In this document: one piece after another, positions 43,217-52,620 of the stretch
Layout of the letters: the number at the start of each line of letters is the position of its first letter
Position numbering within the stretch: position 1 is the stretch's first letter
Assembly: GCF_000258765.1 (NCBI RefSeq)
Contig: NZ_AJLT01000021.1
Location: 1 to 52,653, forward strand
Reading direction: 5' to 3'
Origin: Gillisia marina
Lineage (GTDB): Bacteria > Bacteroidota > Bacteroidia > Flavobacteriales > Flavobacteriaceae
DNA: 52,653 nt
Notes under the pieces: model-generated
What the model saw: only the letters and a program-made list of their open reading frames with translations
Database searches by the model: none
What the model was told of the DNA's origin: nothing
Position numbers and translations under genes: made by a program

Positions 43217-46033
43217 TTATTTTTCATTTAAAAGAATTGGTTTCCCAAATTCAAGTTGCTCTAATTTTTCTAATTGTGTAGCGGCATCTCCAACTATGAG
43301 ATAGTACATTTTAAAAGGATTCACATATTCTGCAGCCAATGCTTTCAATTCTATTAAACTCAAATCATTTACAATAACTTCCTGTTGTTTAATAAAATCG
43401 TCTTCGTAATCGAAGTTTGCGATATCACTTAGCATGTTTAGTTTTGCTCCCAAAGTTTCGAATTTTCTCGCATTACTTTTAATCATGAAGCTCTTAGTGA
43501 CCTCAAGATCTTCAGGTTCTAAACTTTCAGAATAGTTGATTAAAATATCCTTGATCAAGGCTACAGCTTCATAAGTGATGTTGGATCGTACTCCGCTTGA
43601 GATCTCGAAAGATCCTACAGTATTACTGCCATCAAAACGGGATCTAATTCCGTAGGTATAACCTTTTCCTTCTCTTAGCTGCTGTGTAAGTTGCGATGCA
43701 AAACTTCCGCCACCGAGGCGATAATTCGTTACTTCTGCTTTATAAAAATCCTCGTCTGTTGCTTTTAAAGCTGGGGCACCAATTTTAACAACAGATTGCT
43801 TTGCGCCAGGTACATCGTAAAAATATACCGTAGATTTTTCTGGTTCAGTAGGCGTAGGGAAACTCGGTATCTTTACAGACACAGGTTTCCAATTTGCGGA
43901 GATCGCTTTTAAGGATTCTTTTGCCATTTCTTGATCCAGATCTCCCACGGCCATAAATTTCGCTCTCATAGGAGAAAGCTTGTTTTTATAATAGTCTTTA
44001 AGATCTTGTAATGAAATTGCTTCTACGGTTTCCGGTGTTCCTAGAATGTTCTTGGATAGAATATGATTTTCACCATAAATCAGTTTGTTGAATTCTAAAG
44101 CCGCTATACTGTTTGGATTTGCCTGCTGTTGTTGCAACTGACTAAGAACTTGCTGTTTTGCCAATTTAAATTCAGCTTCATCCCATCTAGGTTCTAGTAG
44201 AATTTCCTCTACCAATTTCATGGTTTTAGCAAAATTACGAGTCAAACTACTCCCGGAAAGAACTATTTTTTCATCTTCAGCATTTACGTAGATCGTAGAA
44301 CCTAAAAGTTCTATAGCTTCTTCTAGCTCTTGCGGAGTTTTCTTTGCAGTACCTTTTGTAAGTAAGGTTGCTAATAAATTTGAAATGCCTGTTTTATTTA
44401 TGTTTTCTAAAAGTAAGCCGCCTTCCATTTCCAGACTAAACTGAATAATTGGCACTTCTCTTGATGTAATTCCGGAAACACTTAAACCGGAAGGCAAATT
44501 GAATTTCCATATTTCAGGAACTACGATCTCCGGATTTCCCCAATAAGGTGGTTCGCTGCTTCTATCAAAACTACTAGGAGTTTTTTCGTAGGAAACGCTT
44601 GTTGTGAAATCAAATTCTTCTTCGGCGCCTTCCACGATTTTTTCTTCAGTAACTCTTGCTAATATTGAATTTTCTAAAGCGAGTTCTTTTTGCCCTTTCG
44701 GAACAAAACTAGTTGCAACATATGGCTTTCCTTTAATGTATTTAGTATATACTCGCATCACATCTTTCGCAGAAACATTCAAAATTTTCTCTACATTTTT
44801 ATTGATCTCATTTGGGTCGTTTGCGAAGATCTGATATTGTGCCAGTTGAAATCCTTTACCTAAAACGCTGGAAATACTATTATAAAAATCTGTTTCCTGC
44901 CCGGCTTTAATTCTTTTTAAATCTTTTTCTGAAATTCCATTCTTTTCGAACTCTTTAAAAGTTTCATTAATAGCTTTGTGAACTTCATCTAGATCTTTCC
45001 CATCATAGGCTCGTACCTGAAGCATTAATTGTCCGGCCAATTCTGAAGTATAATCGAACATTCTAACTCTATCTGTAAACTCTTTTTCTACAACCAACTT
45101 CTTATAAAGCGGCGCATTTTTGCCATCTGCCAAATATTTAGCCAGGATTTCCAAGGCATAAGAATCTTCGTGATACGAATATTGTGATGGCCAGGTTAGG
45201 GTTAACTCGGGAAGGTTCGCAAAATTATCCTCATAATAAAGGTTTTTGGTTTCTTTTAGATTAGCCGGTCTTTTTGCTTGTCTGGCGATATCTGTTCCTG
45301 CAGGAATCTCATCGAAATATTTATGAACCCATTCTTTAGCTTGTTCCTTATCAAAATTTCCTGCGATAGTCAAGGTTACATTATTTGGAACATACCATTT
45401 GTTGTAAAAATCTTTTACATCTTGTAACGTGGCATTTTGAAGGTCTTCCAAAGAACCAATCACCTGCCAATGGTAAGGATGATCGCTCGGATATAAATTC
45501 TGATCTATTACTGCAAACGTATGCCCGTAAGGTCTGTTATCAACTCCTTGTCTTTTTTCATTCTTTACAACTTGCTTCTCCTTAGCTAACACGGGCTCTG
45601 TCACCGTATTGATGAAATATCCTAATTTATCGGCTTCTGCCCAAATCATTTTTTCTAAAGCGTCACTAGGAACGGTCTGGAAATAGTTGGTTCTATCTCT
45701 ACTCGTAGAACCATTAGCGCCGGAACCACCAATGCGGGCACTCATTTTATCTAAGCCGCCTTTTCCAAGATTTTCAGACTCCAAAAACAATAAATGCTCA
45801 AAAAGATGCGCAAAACCTGTCCTGCCTTCAATTTCTCGTGCAGAACCAACATGGCTGGTAAGTGCTACCGCAACAACAGGATCCGACTTGTCCTCATGTA
45901 GGATCACTCTTAATCCATTTTTCAAGGTAAAAGTCTCAAAATCTACATTGATTTTGCTGCCTTTTTCTTGAGCTATTATTGAAATTGGAATCGCTAAGAA
46001 AAGGAGTAATAATGCTGAAAAAGTATTTCTCAT
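43217..46033 (-). CDS. Secreted M16-family zinc metallopeptidase
   Basis: A 938-residue pitrilysin-type protein with signal peptide (MRNTFSALLLLFLAIPISIIAQ). The inverted zinc motif HLFEH is at residues 76-80 with the distal Glu about 75 residues later. It contains two M16 units: an active N-terminal and an inactive C-terminal half (LPSGLSVSGITSREVPIIQ), as in two-domain M16 enzymes. It likely degrades peptides in the periplasm or outside. The neighbouring M14 peptidase (same strand) is separated by repeats and has its own promoter. Confidence 0.92.
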   Translation of the reverse strand: MRNTFSALLLLFLAIPISIIAQEKGSKINVDFETFTLKNGLRVILHEDKSDPVVAVALTSHVGSAREIEGRTGFAHLFEHLLFLESENLGKGGLDKMSARIGGSGANGSTSRDRTNYFQTVPSDALEKMIWAEADKLGYFINTVTEPVLAKEKQVVKNEKRQGVDNRPYGHTFAVIDQNLYPSDHPYHWQVIGSLEDLQNATLQDVKDFYNKWYVPNNVTLTIAGNFDKEQAKEWVHKYFDEIPAGTDIARQAKRPANLKETKNLYYEDNFANLPELTLTWPSQYSYHEDSYALEILAKYLADGKNAPLYKKLVVEKEFTDRVRMFDYTSELAGQLMLQVRAYDGKDLDEVHKAINETFKEFEKNGISEKDLKRIKAGQETDFYNSISSVLGKGFQLAQYQIFANDPNEINKNVEKILNVSAKDVMRVYTKYIKGKPYVATSFVPKGQKELALENSILARVTEEKIVEGAEEEFDFTTSVSYEKTPSSFDRSSEPPYWGNPEIVVPEIWKFNLPSGLSVSGITSREVPIIQFSLEMEGGLLLENINKTGISNLLATLLTKGTAKKTPQELEEAIELLGSTIYVNAEDEKIVLSGSSLTRNFAKTMKLVEEILLEPRWDEAEFKLAKQQVLSQLQQQQANPNSIAALEFNKLIYGENHILSKNILGTPETVEAISLQDLKDYYKNKLSPMRAKFMAVGDLDQEMAKESLKAISANWKPVSVKIPSFPTPTEPEKSTVYFYDVPGAKQSVVKIGAPALKATDEDFYKAEVTNYRLGGGSFASQLTQQLREGKGYTYGIRSRFDGSNTVGSFEISSGVRSNITYEAVALIKDILINYSESLEPEDLEVTKSFMIKSNARKFETLGAKLNMLSDIANFDYEDDFIKQQEVIVNDLSLIELKALAAEYVNPFKMYYLIVGDAATQLEKLEQLEFGKPILLNEK

Positions 46034-46089
46034 GTGTTTTATTTCTAAGTGTTTTTTAAATTTTTAATAACCCGTTTTTCTTTGAACGG

Positions 46090-46183
46090 GAGATCTAACC
46101 ATCTCGTAACCCTGTTCCGATCCATCAGGAGGTTTAGGTTCTCTACTTTTATAGGGATGCTGAACTGAGTTCAGCATGACGAA
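46090..46183. repeat. Palindromic intergenic repeat
   Basis: A right arm ATGCTGAACT-G-AGTTCAGCAT (46157-46177) is a perfect 10-bp inverted repeat followed by GACG, with a degraded left partner at about 46105-46135. It belongs to the same family as 15427-15508 and lies between the M16 and M14 genes. Confidence 0.6.
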
Positions 46184-46199
46184 AAAAAAATATGTCGAG

Positions 46200-48701
46200 T
46201 TAAATCTTCAATCTATATGTATCGTTGTTCACAAAGAACAATGAATTCACAAAAAACAATTTTCCGTTTTCCCAGAAAGCTCTAAATAATGGATTATCCA
46301 CCATATAAATAATACTTCCTTGTCCAATGCGTTCTTCCCCGAAAATCATTGAATTTTTCATATTTTTTGCTGCCTCGCTTCCCGCGAATCCAGATACTAC
46401 TTCCGGAGAATCCTTTAAATAGGCCACATTATAGCCTTTAGATAAATAACTGTAACTATCGCTACTTAATTTTAAACTGAAATAGGTGTCCCCATATCCA
46501 AATGCCATTGGATGTGTTTTATCTAGGCTAGTTTTTACAATGCTCCCGGTAATTAATTCTTTTATATTTTCTCGTTCTCGGCTGCTGTAAGGAATAAGGT
46601 TTACTGTCGCTGTTGTGTCTTTTTCAGTTTCAGGTTTATTCTCTTTTAAATTGAACCCGGCTTCTCCTGCAAAATTACCTACTGCATTTCCTATAGCGAT
46701 TACTTTTCCACCTCCCTGAATCCAAGATTTAAGTTTTTCTAAGGCTTTTTTGTCTAATAAACTGCTATATCTTCCAGATGGAATTACTAATATATCAATT
46801 AACGAGAAGTCTATATTCTTAAAATAATCGGTATCAATTGGCGTGATTGGATAGTGCAAATCTTTTTCAAAAAAGTGCCAAATCTCCCCAAAATTTAAAG
46901 AGGACACACCGTCTCCTCGCAGTACCCCAACTCTTGGTTGATTAATAATTTTTATTTCTGAAGAACCGAAATCGGGTCCGCTTTTGGAAAAACCTGAATT
47001 TGCTGCGGTAAGTTGGCGGCCATGGTTGTTGGCGATTTCAATTAGTTTAGTGTTGAAATCTTTAAAAGTTCTATTATCACTTTTAGTAATAACTAGGCTA
47101 CCGGGATTAAATTTCTGATCTCCATTTTCAAATTCCAAAGTACTAAAGCGAACTTTAATGCCTTCTTTTAATAAAGCCGATAGAAAACGGGCGTCTTCCA
47201 TACTATCCCATTTAGAGATATATCCACTTGCATTAGTTGATGTATTTACAACAGAATTGGCTGAAGCAATTTGAGAACTATTTAATAGTTTGTTACTGGC
47301 TACGGCTTCTAATCCATAAGCATAAGGCAAACTCCAAGCAGTAATATCGTAAGTCAAAGAATCGCTTAATTTTGCATTTGGCTCGAATAAAACCTTTACC
47401 ATTTTTCCCTTAGGCTGATTGGTATTAATGAGCAAGGTGTTTTCATTAGCAGTAAAATCTGCCTGTTTATTTGCGGTATAATTGAAACCTTTTATTTTTC
47501 CGGAATTGGTAGAACCATATTTTATTTCATGCAGATCCATTAGATTTTTTAGAGCTGCAATTTTATCTGGACTCCCATTTAAAGCATAACTTTTATAGGA
47601 TAACTGATCGTTATTATAGAATTTATTGAATTCCGCATTCAATTTTTCAACATTTTGTGATGCAATTTCAACCGTAGATAATCCTGTGGTGAGATGATGC
47701 GCTACGCGATCTACAAGAGTTAATTCATAACCTTCGGTGGTTTGAATTCCAAGACCAGCTTGGCCATTTCCCGCTTGTTCGTAGGTCATTCCAATAGCGC
47801 CCATATAGGTTGGGTACGTATCGCCATAGCTAGGGTATAATAAATCGAAACGTTCTTTTGTAAAATATAACCAGCCATTTTCATCGAAATATTTAGCATG
47901 ATTTTTACCTATTTCGCTTTGAAAATCTCGCTGAAATGGAGTGATGATCTCATGAAAAGGTTCTGCCGCAGGTGCGAAATAATAAGGATCGTTGATGCCT
48001 TGCTCATGAAAATCTACATGAATATGTGGCAACCACGTATTGTATATTTTAAGTCGGTTTTTGGTTTCCACCTGTGTAGCCCAAGCCCAATCTCTGTTTA
48101 GATCGAAAAGATAGTGATTTGGTCTTCCTCCCGGCCAAGGTTCATGATGTTCTGCCGCTAAAGGCGACGCATTGTAAGGAGTAGCTTTCACTTGATTGTA
48201 CCAGTTGGCATATCGATCTCTTCCATCGGGATTAATGCAGGGATCCAAAATAACCACAGTATTCTTCAGCCATTCCTTATTGTTGGTAACCAAATCATAC
48301 ACTGTTTGCATCGCAGCTTCGGTACTGGAGGCTTCATTACCGTGCACGTTATAACTTAACCATACAATTGCTTTATCAGCTTTTTTAGATGAGTTAGAGG
48401 AAAGAACGCCCGTATTGCTTAAATGATTCGCTCGAATCTCTTCAATATTTTTCAAGTTTTCTTCTGAAGAAATTACTGCATACGTAAGCGGTCTATTTTC
48501 ATTCGTTTTTCCGTAGGTAGTATATTCAACTGAAGTAGAATTTTCAGCAACGTGCTTGAAATAATTTACCACATCTGCATGCCGCGTAAATTGAGTACCG
48601 ATTTCATAGCCTAAAAATTGCTCTGGAGATTGAAGGTTTTGTGAGAAGATTGAAGCTGTTATTAAACAATTGAATAGGAGGAATAAGATTGTTTTTTTCA
48701 T
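46200..48701 (-). CDS. Secreted M14-family zinc carboxypeptidase
   Basis: An 833-residue protein with a signal peptide (MKKTILFLLFNCLITASIFS). The zinc site is His 120 and Glu 123 in YNVHGNEASSTEA with a later His near residue 228-232 (HIHVDFHEQG); the catalytic Glu is further on (YEQAGNGQAGLGIQTTEG). After the peptidase domain lies a glutamine-amidotransferase-like segment (VGVLRGDGVSSLNFGEIWHF, VIPSGRYSSLL), typical of Bacteroidetes M14 proteins. It likely processes peptides outside the cell. Confidence 0.9.
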   Translation of the reverse strand: MKKTILFLLFNCLITASIFSQNLQSPEQFLGYEIGTQFTRHADVVNYFKHVAENSTSVEYTTYGKTNENRPLTYAVISSEENLKNIEEIRANHLSNTGVLSSNSSKKADKAIVWLSYNVHGNEASSTEAAMQTVYDLVTNNKEWLKNTVVILDPCINPDGRDRYANWYNQVKATPYNASPLAAEHHEPWPGGRPNHYLFDLNRDWAWATQVETKNRLKIYNTWLPHIHVDFHEQGINDPYYFAPAAEPFHEIITPFQRDFQSEIGKNHAKYFDENGWLYFTKERFDLLYPSYGDTYPTYMGAIGMTYEQAGNGQAGLGIQTTEGYELTLVDRVAHHLTTGLSTVEIASQNVEKLNAEFNKFYNNDQLSYKSYALNGSPDKIAALKNLMDLHEIKYGSTNSGKIKGFNYTANKQADFTANENTLLINTNQPKGKMVKVLFEPNAKLSDSLTYDITAWSLPYAYGLEAVASNKLLNSSQIASANSVVNTSTNASGYISKWDSMEDARFLSALLKEGIKVRFSTLEFENGDQKFNPGSLVITKSDNRTFKDFNTKLIEIANNHGRQLTAANSGFSKSGPDFGSSEIKIINQPRVGVLRGDGVSSLNFGEIWHFFEKDLHYPITPIDTDYFKNIDFSLIDILVIPSGRYSSLLDKKALEKLKSWIQGGGKVIAIGNAVGNFAGEAGFNLKENKPETEKDTTATVNLIPYSSRERENIKELITGSIVKTSLDKTHPMAFGYGDTYFSLKLSSDSYSYLSKGYNVAYLKDSPEVVSGFAGSEAAKNMKNSMIFGEERIGQGSIIYMVDNPLFRAFWENGKLFFVNSLFFVNNDTYRLKI

Positions 48702-48791
48702 TTATATGGGATATTGTTGAAATTTGCGTAGTAAAGATAGCATACAGCGCGGAATTAACTAAAAATTAGGGCATAAAATGCTTATCTTCGA

Positions 48792-48799
48792 TATCTTTG
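48792..48799 (+). promoter_or_regulatory. -7 box of bshC
   Basis: TATCTTTG matches TAnnTTTG and lies 18 bases upstream of the ATG at 48817. No TTG at the proper distance upstream is clear. Confidence 0.4.
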
Positions 48800-48816
48800 A
48801 TATTTAAAATTTATTT

Positions 48817-50432
48817 ATGCCTTCAGACTGTCTTTCCTACCGGGAAACCAATTATTACTCCAAGCTTATTTCAGATTATCTGGACCAAAAAGAGGAACTT
48901 AAACCATTCTATCATAGATTCCCAAGCATAGAAAATTTTGAGGCCCAATTGCAGGATAAAAAAAGCTTTTTTCTGAAGAGAGACGCAAGGTATTGGTGAA
49001 GGTTTTAGAGCAACAATATGCAAAACTTGAACATGGAGAAGAGGTTTCGGCTAATATTGAGGCTTTATTAGATGAAAATACATTTACGGTTACTACAGGG
49101 CATCAATTAAATCTTTTTACCGGTCCGCTTTACTTTTTATATAAAATTGTTTCTACCATTAATTTGGCTTCGGCATTAAAAAAGCAATATCCTAAAAATA
49201 GTTTTGTGCCAATTTATTGGATGGCTACAGAAGACCATGATTTTGAAGAGATCAATTTTTTCAATCTAAACGGTAAGAAATTCAAATGGAATAGCCTTGA
49301 AAAAGTAGCGGGAGCTACTGCGGTTGGAGAATTACATACCGAAGGTCTGGATGAAGTTTTTAATCTTTTTTCAGCAGAACTAGGAGGAGGGAAGAATGCT
49401 GAAGATCTTAAAGGTCTCTTTAAATCGGCATATTTGGAGCATTCCAATTTAACCGACGCTACCCGGTATCTGGCTCATCAACTTTTTAATGAATATGGAC
49501 TTGTAATCCTCGATGCTCATAATAAGGAGCTAAAGACAGAATTTATTCCCTATCTCAAAAAAGAGCTATTTGAAAAAGTGTCTTATGCTTCAACTACCCT
49601 AACAGCTCAAAAACTGGAGGATTTAGGTTATGGGGTGCAAGTAAACCCTAGGGAGATCAATTTATTTTATTTACACAATGGCCTGCGAGAAAGAATTATT
49701 GAAAGGGAAGGTGATTTTTATGTAAATGAAACCGAAATTAAATGGAGTAAAGCTGAAATGCGGAAAGAAGTTCAGGAGTTTCCTAAACGGTTTAGTCCTA
49801 ATGTGATGCTAAGGCCATTATATCAAGAAGTAATCTTGCCAAATCTCTGCTATATAGGTGGAGGAGGAGAACTCGCTTATTGGTTTGAGCTGAAGGATAT
49901 GTTTGATAAATTAGAGGTTCCATTTCCAATACTTTTACTTCGGAATTCTGCCTTGATAGAAACAAGCAAGCAAAACGAAAAGCGTAGAAAATTAGACATT
50001 TCTCAGTCTGAATTATTTTTGAAGCAACACGAACTCATTAATAGAAAAGTGAGAAAAATATCCAATATCGATATTGATTTTTCAACTCAAAAAGAACATT
50101 TGGTTAAGCAATTTCAAGAAATGTACGATTTAGCCGAGCAAACCGATGCTACTTTTCTAGGAGCAGTAAAAGCTCAGGAAGTAAAACAACTGAAAGGTCT
50201 AGATCATTTGGAGAACAGATTGTTAAAGGCTCAAAAACGAAAATTGAAAGATGAGGTTTCCAGAATTGCAAGGCTTCAAAATGAATTATTTCCGAATAAG
50301 AGTTTACAAGAACGCCAAACCAATTTTTCTGAAATGTATTTAGAATTTGGACAATCCCTGATTCCGCAGTTAATCGAAAATTTAGATCCCTTAGAATTAA
50401 AATTTAAAATCCTTACTCTTGGAGAAAAATAA
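48817..50432 (+). CDS. bshC: Bacillithiol synthase BshC (frameshifted)
   Basis: BshC adds cysteine to GlcN-malate, the last step of bacillithiol synthesis. The N-terminal frame (48817) ends with LQDKKSFFLKRDARYW and a stop; the main frame continues FSEERRKVLVKVLEQQYAKLE. One base missing near 48958-48972 (in A7 or T6) joins them to about 538 residues, the family length. Diagnostic motifs in the rest: FTVTTGHQLNLFTGPLYFLYK (N-terminal Rossmann-like), PIYWMATEDHDFEEINFF and YIGGGGELAYWFELK. The decarboxylase gene follows one base after its stop. Confidence 0.92.
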
Positions 50433-50433
50433 A

Positions 50434-51810
50434 ATGCACACCATAGATATGGAACTGGTGGAAATGACGCTAGATGTCATGAAATATACTATAGACCGTA
50501 TTTCTAATATCACTCCAGAACTTGGAGCGCCTAAAAAAGAAGAAGAATTATTCGAAATGGTTGGAGAAACCATTACTCCTAAAGGGATTGGGGGAGAGAA
50601 TGCCTTTAAACTTTTTAAAGATGTGCTGGTCAAAGCAACCGTTCCCATAGATCACCCGAGGCATTTGGCTTTTGTACCCGCAGCGCCTACCAGAGCAGCA
50701 ATTATGTTCGATTTGGTGACATCGGCTTCTAGTATTCATGGCGCTTATTGGATGGAAGGAGCAGGAGGGATTTTTTGTGAAAATGAGGCGATGAAATGGT
50801 TAGTGTCCTTAACAGGATTGCCTAAAGATGCATTTGGTGTTTTTACCAGTGGAGGTACAGCAGCGAATTTATCGGCACTTGTTGCAGCACGTGAGGAATG
50901 GCGAAATAGAGATGAAAATAATAAGACTGTAAAAGGGCTTTTATTGACTTCAAATGGAGCGCATAGTTCTATTCAGGCAATGGCAAAAGTGATGGATGCA
51001 GACCTAGAAATGATCGTCTGTGAAGGAGAGAACCTTACCGGTATTGAATTACATTCTGCTATTGAGAATTTGAATCAAGAAGATCGTAAAAGATTATTTG
51101 CAGTAGTTGCAACTGGTGGAACAACCAATGCGGGAATTATAGATGAATTGGATACCATTGCTGAGGTTTGTGAAAAACAGCAAGTTTGGTTTCATGTAGA
51201 TTGCGCTTATGGAGGTGGAGCTTTGGCTGCGCCGTCGGTACGACATTTGTTCAACGGAATTGAAAAAGCAGATAGTATTACGATAGACCCTCATAAATGG
51301 CTTTTTTCACCCTACGATTGTGGAGCAGTGATTTATAAAGATTTGGAATTGGCTAAAAATGCGCATTCTCAAAAAGGTTCTTATCTGGAGATTTTTAAAG
51401 ATGAAGGAGCACACGGATTTAATCCAGCAGATTACCAGATTCAGTTAACCAGAAGGTTACGAGGAATGCCTTTGTGGTTTTCTTTAGCGATGCACGGCAC
51501 CGAGAAATACAGAGATTCTATAGAACGCGGAATTGAACTTGCCAAAATTGCTGCAGAAAAGATTGAAAAAAGAGATTATTTAGAATTGGTAAGACCTGCA
51601 AGTCTTTCGGTGGTCTTGTATAGAAGAAGAGGTTGGACTCCAGATCAATATAGAGATTGGACGTACAGAAACCATAGGGAAGGTATTGCTTTGGTAACAC
51701 CTACAAAATGGAAAACAAACGGGGAGGAAGAAACCATTTCAAGATTTTGTTTTATTAATCCGGATACTACAGAAGCAGACATCGATTTGATTTTAGATAC
51801 GATGGAGTAA
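50434..51810 (+). CDS. PLP-dependent group II amino acid decarboxylase
   Basis: From ATG 50434 the protein is 458 residues. It has the PLP fold with the HVDCAYGGGAL cofactor Asp and the lysine in SITIDPHKWLFSPYDCG. LVTSASSIHGAYWMEG and FTSGGTAANLSALVAAR are family motifs. It resembles aromatic-L-amino-acid/tyrosine/tryptophan decarboxylases; the amino acid is not evident. It follows bshC with one base between, suggesting an operon. The upstream TTG 50419 inside bshC was rejected. Confidence 0.9.
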   Translation: MHTIDMELVEMTLDVMKYTIDRISNITPELGAPKKEEELFEMVGETITPKGIGGENAFKLFKDVLVKATVPIDHPRHLAFVPAAPTRAAIMFDLVTSASSIHGAYWMEGAGGIFCENEAMKWLVSLTGLPKDAFGVFTSGGTAANLSALVAAREEWRNRDENNKTVKGLLLTSNGAHSSIQAMAKVMDADLEMIVCEGENLTGIELHSAIENLNQEDRKRLFAVVATGGTTNAGIIDELDTIAEVCEKQQVWFHVDCAYGGGALAAPSVRHLFNGIEKADSITIDPHKWLFSPYDCGAVIYKDLELAKNAHSQKGSYLEIFKDEGAHGFNPADYQIQLTRRLRGMPLWFSLAMHGTEKYRDSIERGIELAKIAAEKIEKRDYLELVRPASLSVVLYRRRGWTPDQYRDWTYRNHREGIALVTPTKWKTNGEEETISRFCFINPDTTEADIDLILDTME

Positions 51811-51826
51811 GAATCTAAATTCTTAC
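51808..51826 (+). other. Short palindrome after the decarboxylase
   Basis: TAAGAAT-CTAA-ATTCTTA overlaps the stop codon of the decarboxylase; it may be a weak terminator (no T run) and precedes the first repeat. Confidence 0.35.
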
Positions 51827-51828
51827 TT

Positions 51829-52024
51829 CGAAGCACTCTTCGACAAGCTCAGAGTGACACAGTGAACTAAGAGTAACGTTAAAAAACCAACTGTCAGACT
51901 GAGCCTGTCGAAGTCTCTTTTGTATTCCAAAGCACTCTTTGACAAGCTCAGAGTGACACAGTGAATTAAGAGTAGCATTAAAAAAAAACCAATTGTCAGG
52001 CTGAGCCTGTCGAAGTCTCTGAAG
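51829..52024. repeat. Tandem pair of palindromic intergenic repeats
   Basis: Two direct copies of about 98 bp (51832 and 51930). Each has a left arm with CTTCGACAAGCTCAGAGTGACA (second copy CTTTGAC) and, after an A-rich spacer, an inverted right arm TGTCAGACTGAGCCTGTCGAAG or nearly so. The copies differ at several bases, so the duplication is not recent. They lie downstream of the GIY-YIG gene. Confidence 0.75.
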
Positions 52025-52043
52025 AGCCCATCAAAGAGTAATT

Positions 52044-52361
52044 TTAAATCGAATTTGTATCAGGTTTTCCGAAATCTGTGTGATTCTTGGAATATAGAAT
52101 TAATCGCCCCCAATCCTCTTCTATCAGTGCGATCTTTTTAGCTCTGCTCCAACCTTTAAGTTGCTTTTCAAATTTAATTGCTTCTGCTGGGTTTGTGAAA
52201 TTCTGAAACCATTTTAAAATTAAAGGTCTTCTTTTATTGGTGTACGAAGACGTATTATTTCCATTCTTATGTTGTTCTAATCTTAAATCCAAGTTGGAAG
52301 TTATTCCAACATAAAAGGTGTTGTCACTACATTCTAGAATATAGACTGTATAGAATTTCAT
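52044..52361 (-). CDS. GIY-YIG endonuclease domain protein
   Basis: Starting at ATG 52361 the 105-residue protein is a single GIY-YIG domain: YTVYILECSDNTFYVGITSN, with the GIY/YIG pair as VYI...YVGI, then LRLEQHKNG, the Arg in TNKRRPLILKW and FEKQLKGWSRAKKIALI. These URI-type proteins cleave or bind DNA. A longer reading frame upstream of ATG 52361 translates the flanking repeat and was rejected. The gene is bracketed by palindromic repeats on both sides, which hints at a link. Confidence 0.85.
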   Translation of the reverse strand: MKFYTVYILECSDNTFYVGITSNLDLRLEQHKNGNNTSSYTNKRRPLILKWFQNFTNPAEAIKFEKQLKGWSRAKKIALIEEDWGRLILYSKNHTDFGKPDTNSI

Positions 52362-52380
52362 ACTTAAAATTAATAATAAA

Positions 52381-52620
52381 TAAGCACCCTTCGACAGGCT
52401 CAGGATGACATTGAGAAAATAACGTTGAAAACGTTGTGTCAGGCTGAGCTTGTCGAAGCCCGATTGTAGTTCTCGAGTACCTTTCGACAGGCTCAGGGTG
52501 ACAAAAGACAAAAATGTAAGCCCTTCGGCAAGCTCAGGAGGGCCTATCGAAGCCGCAGGGTGACAGTGTAGGTTTGTCCTTATTTGCATAAAATGACCTC
52601 TCGAATCCGCTCGAGGTGAC
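52381..52620. repeat. Array of palindromic intergenic repeats (upstream of GIY-YIG)
   Basis: A left arm CCTTCGACAGGCTCAGGATGACA (52384-52409) with an inverted right arm TGTCAGGCTGAGCTTGTCGAAG (52437-52460); a second arm CCTTTCGACAGGCTCAGGG with TGACA (52478-52503); then increasingly degraded arms to 52620 (CTCGAATCCGCTCGAGGTGACA). They belong to the same class as the pair at 51829-52024. Confidence 0.7.

Noticed and set aside
48702-48816. Possible gene between M14 and bshC
   Set aside because: Only a promoter box was found; no reading frame with coding character.
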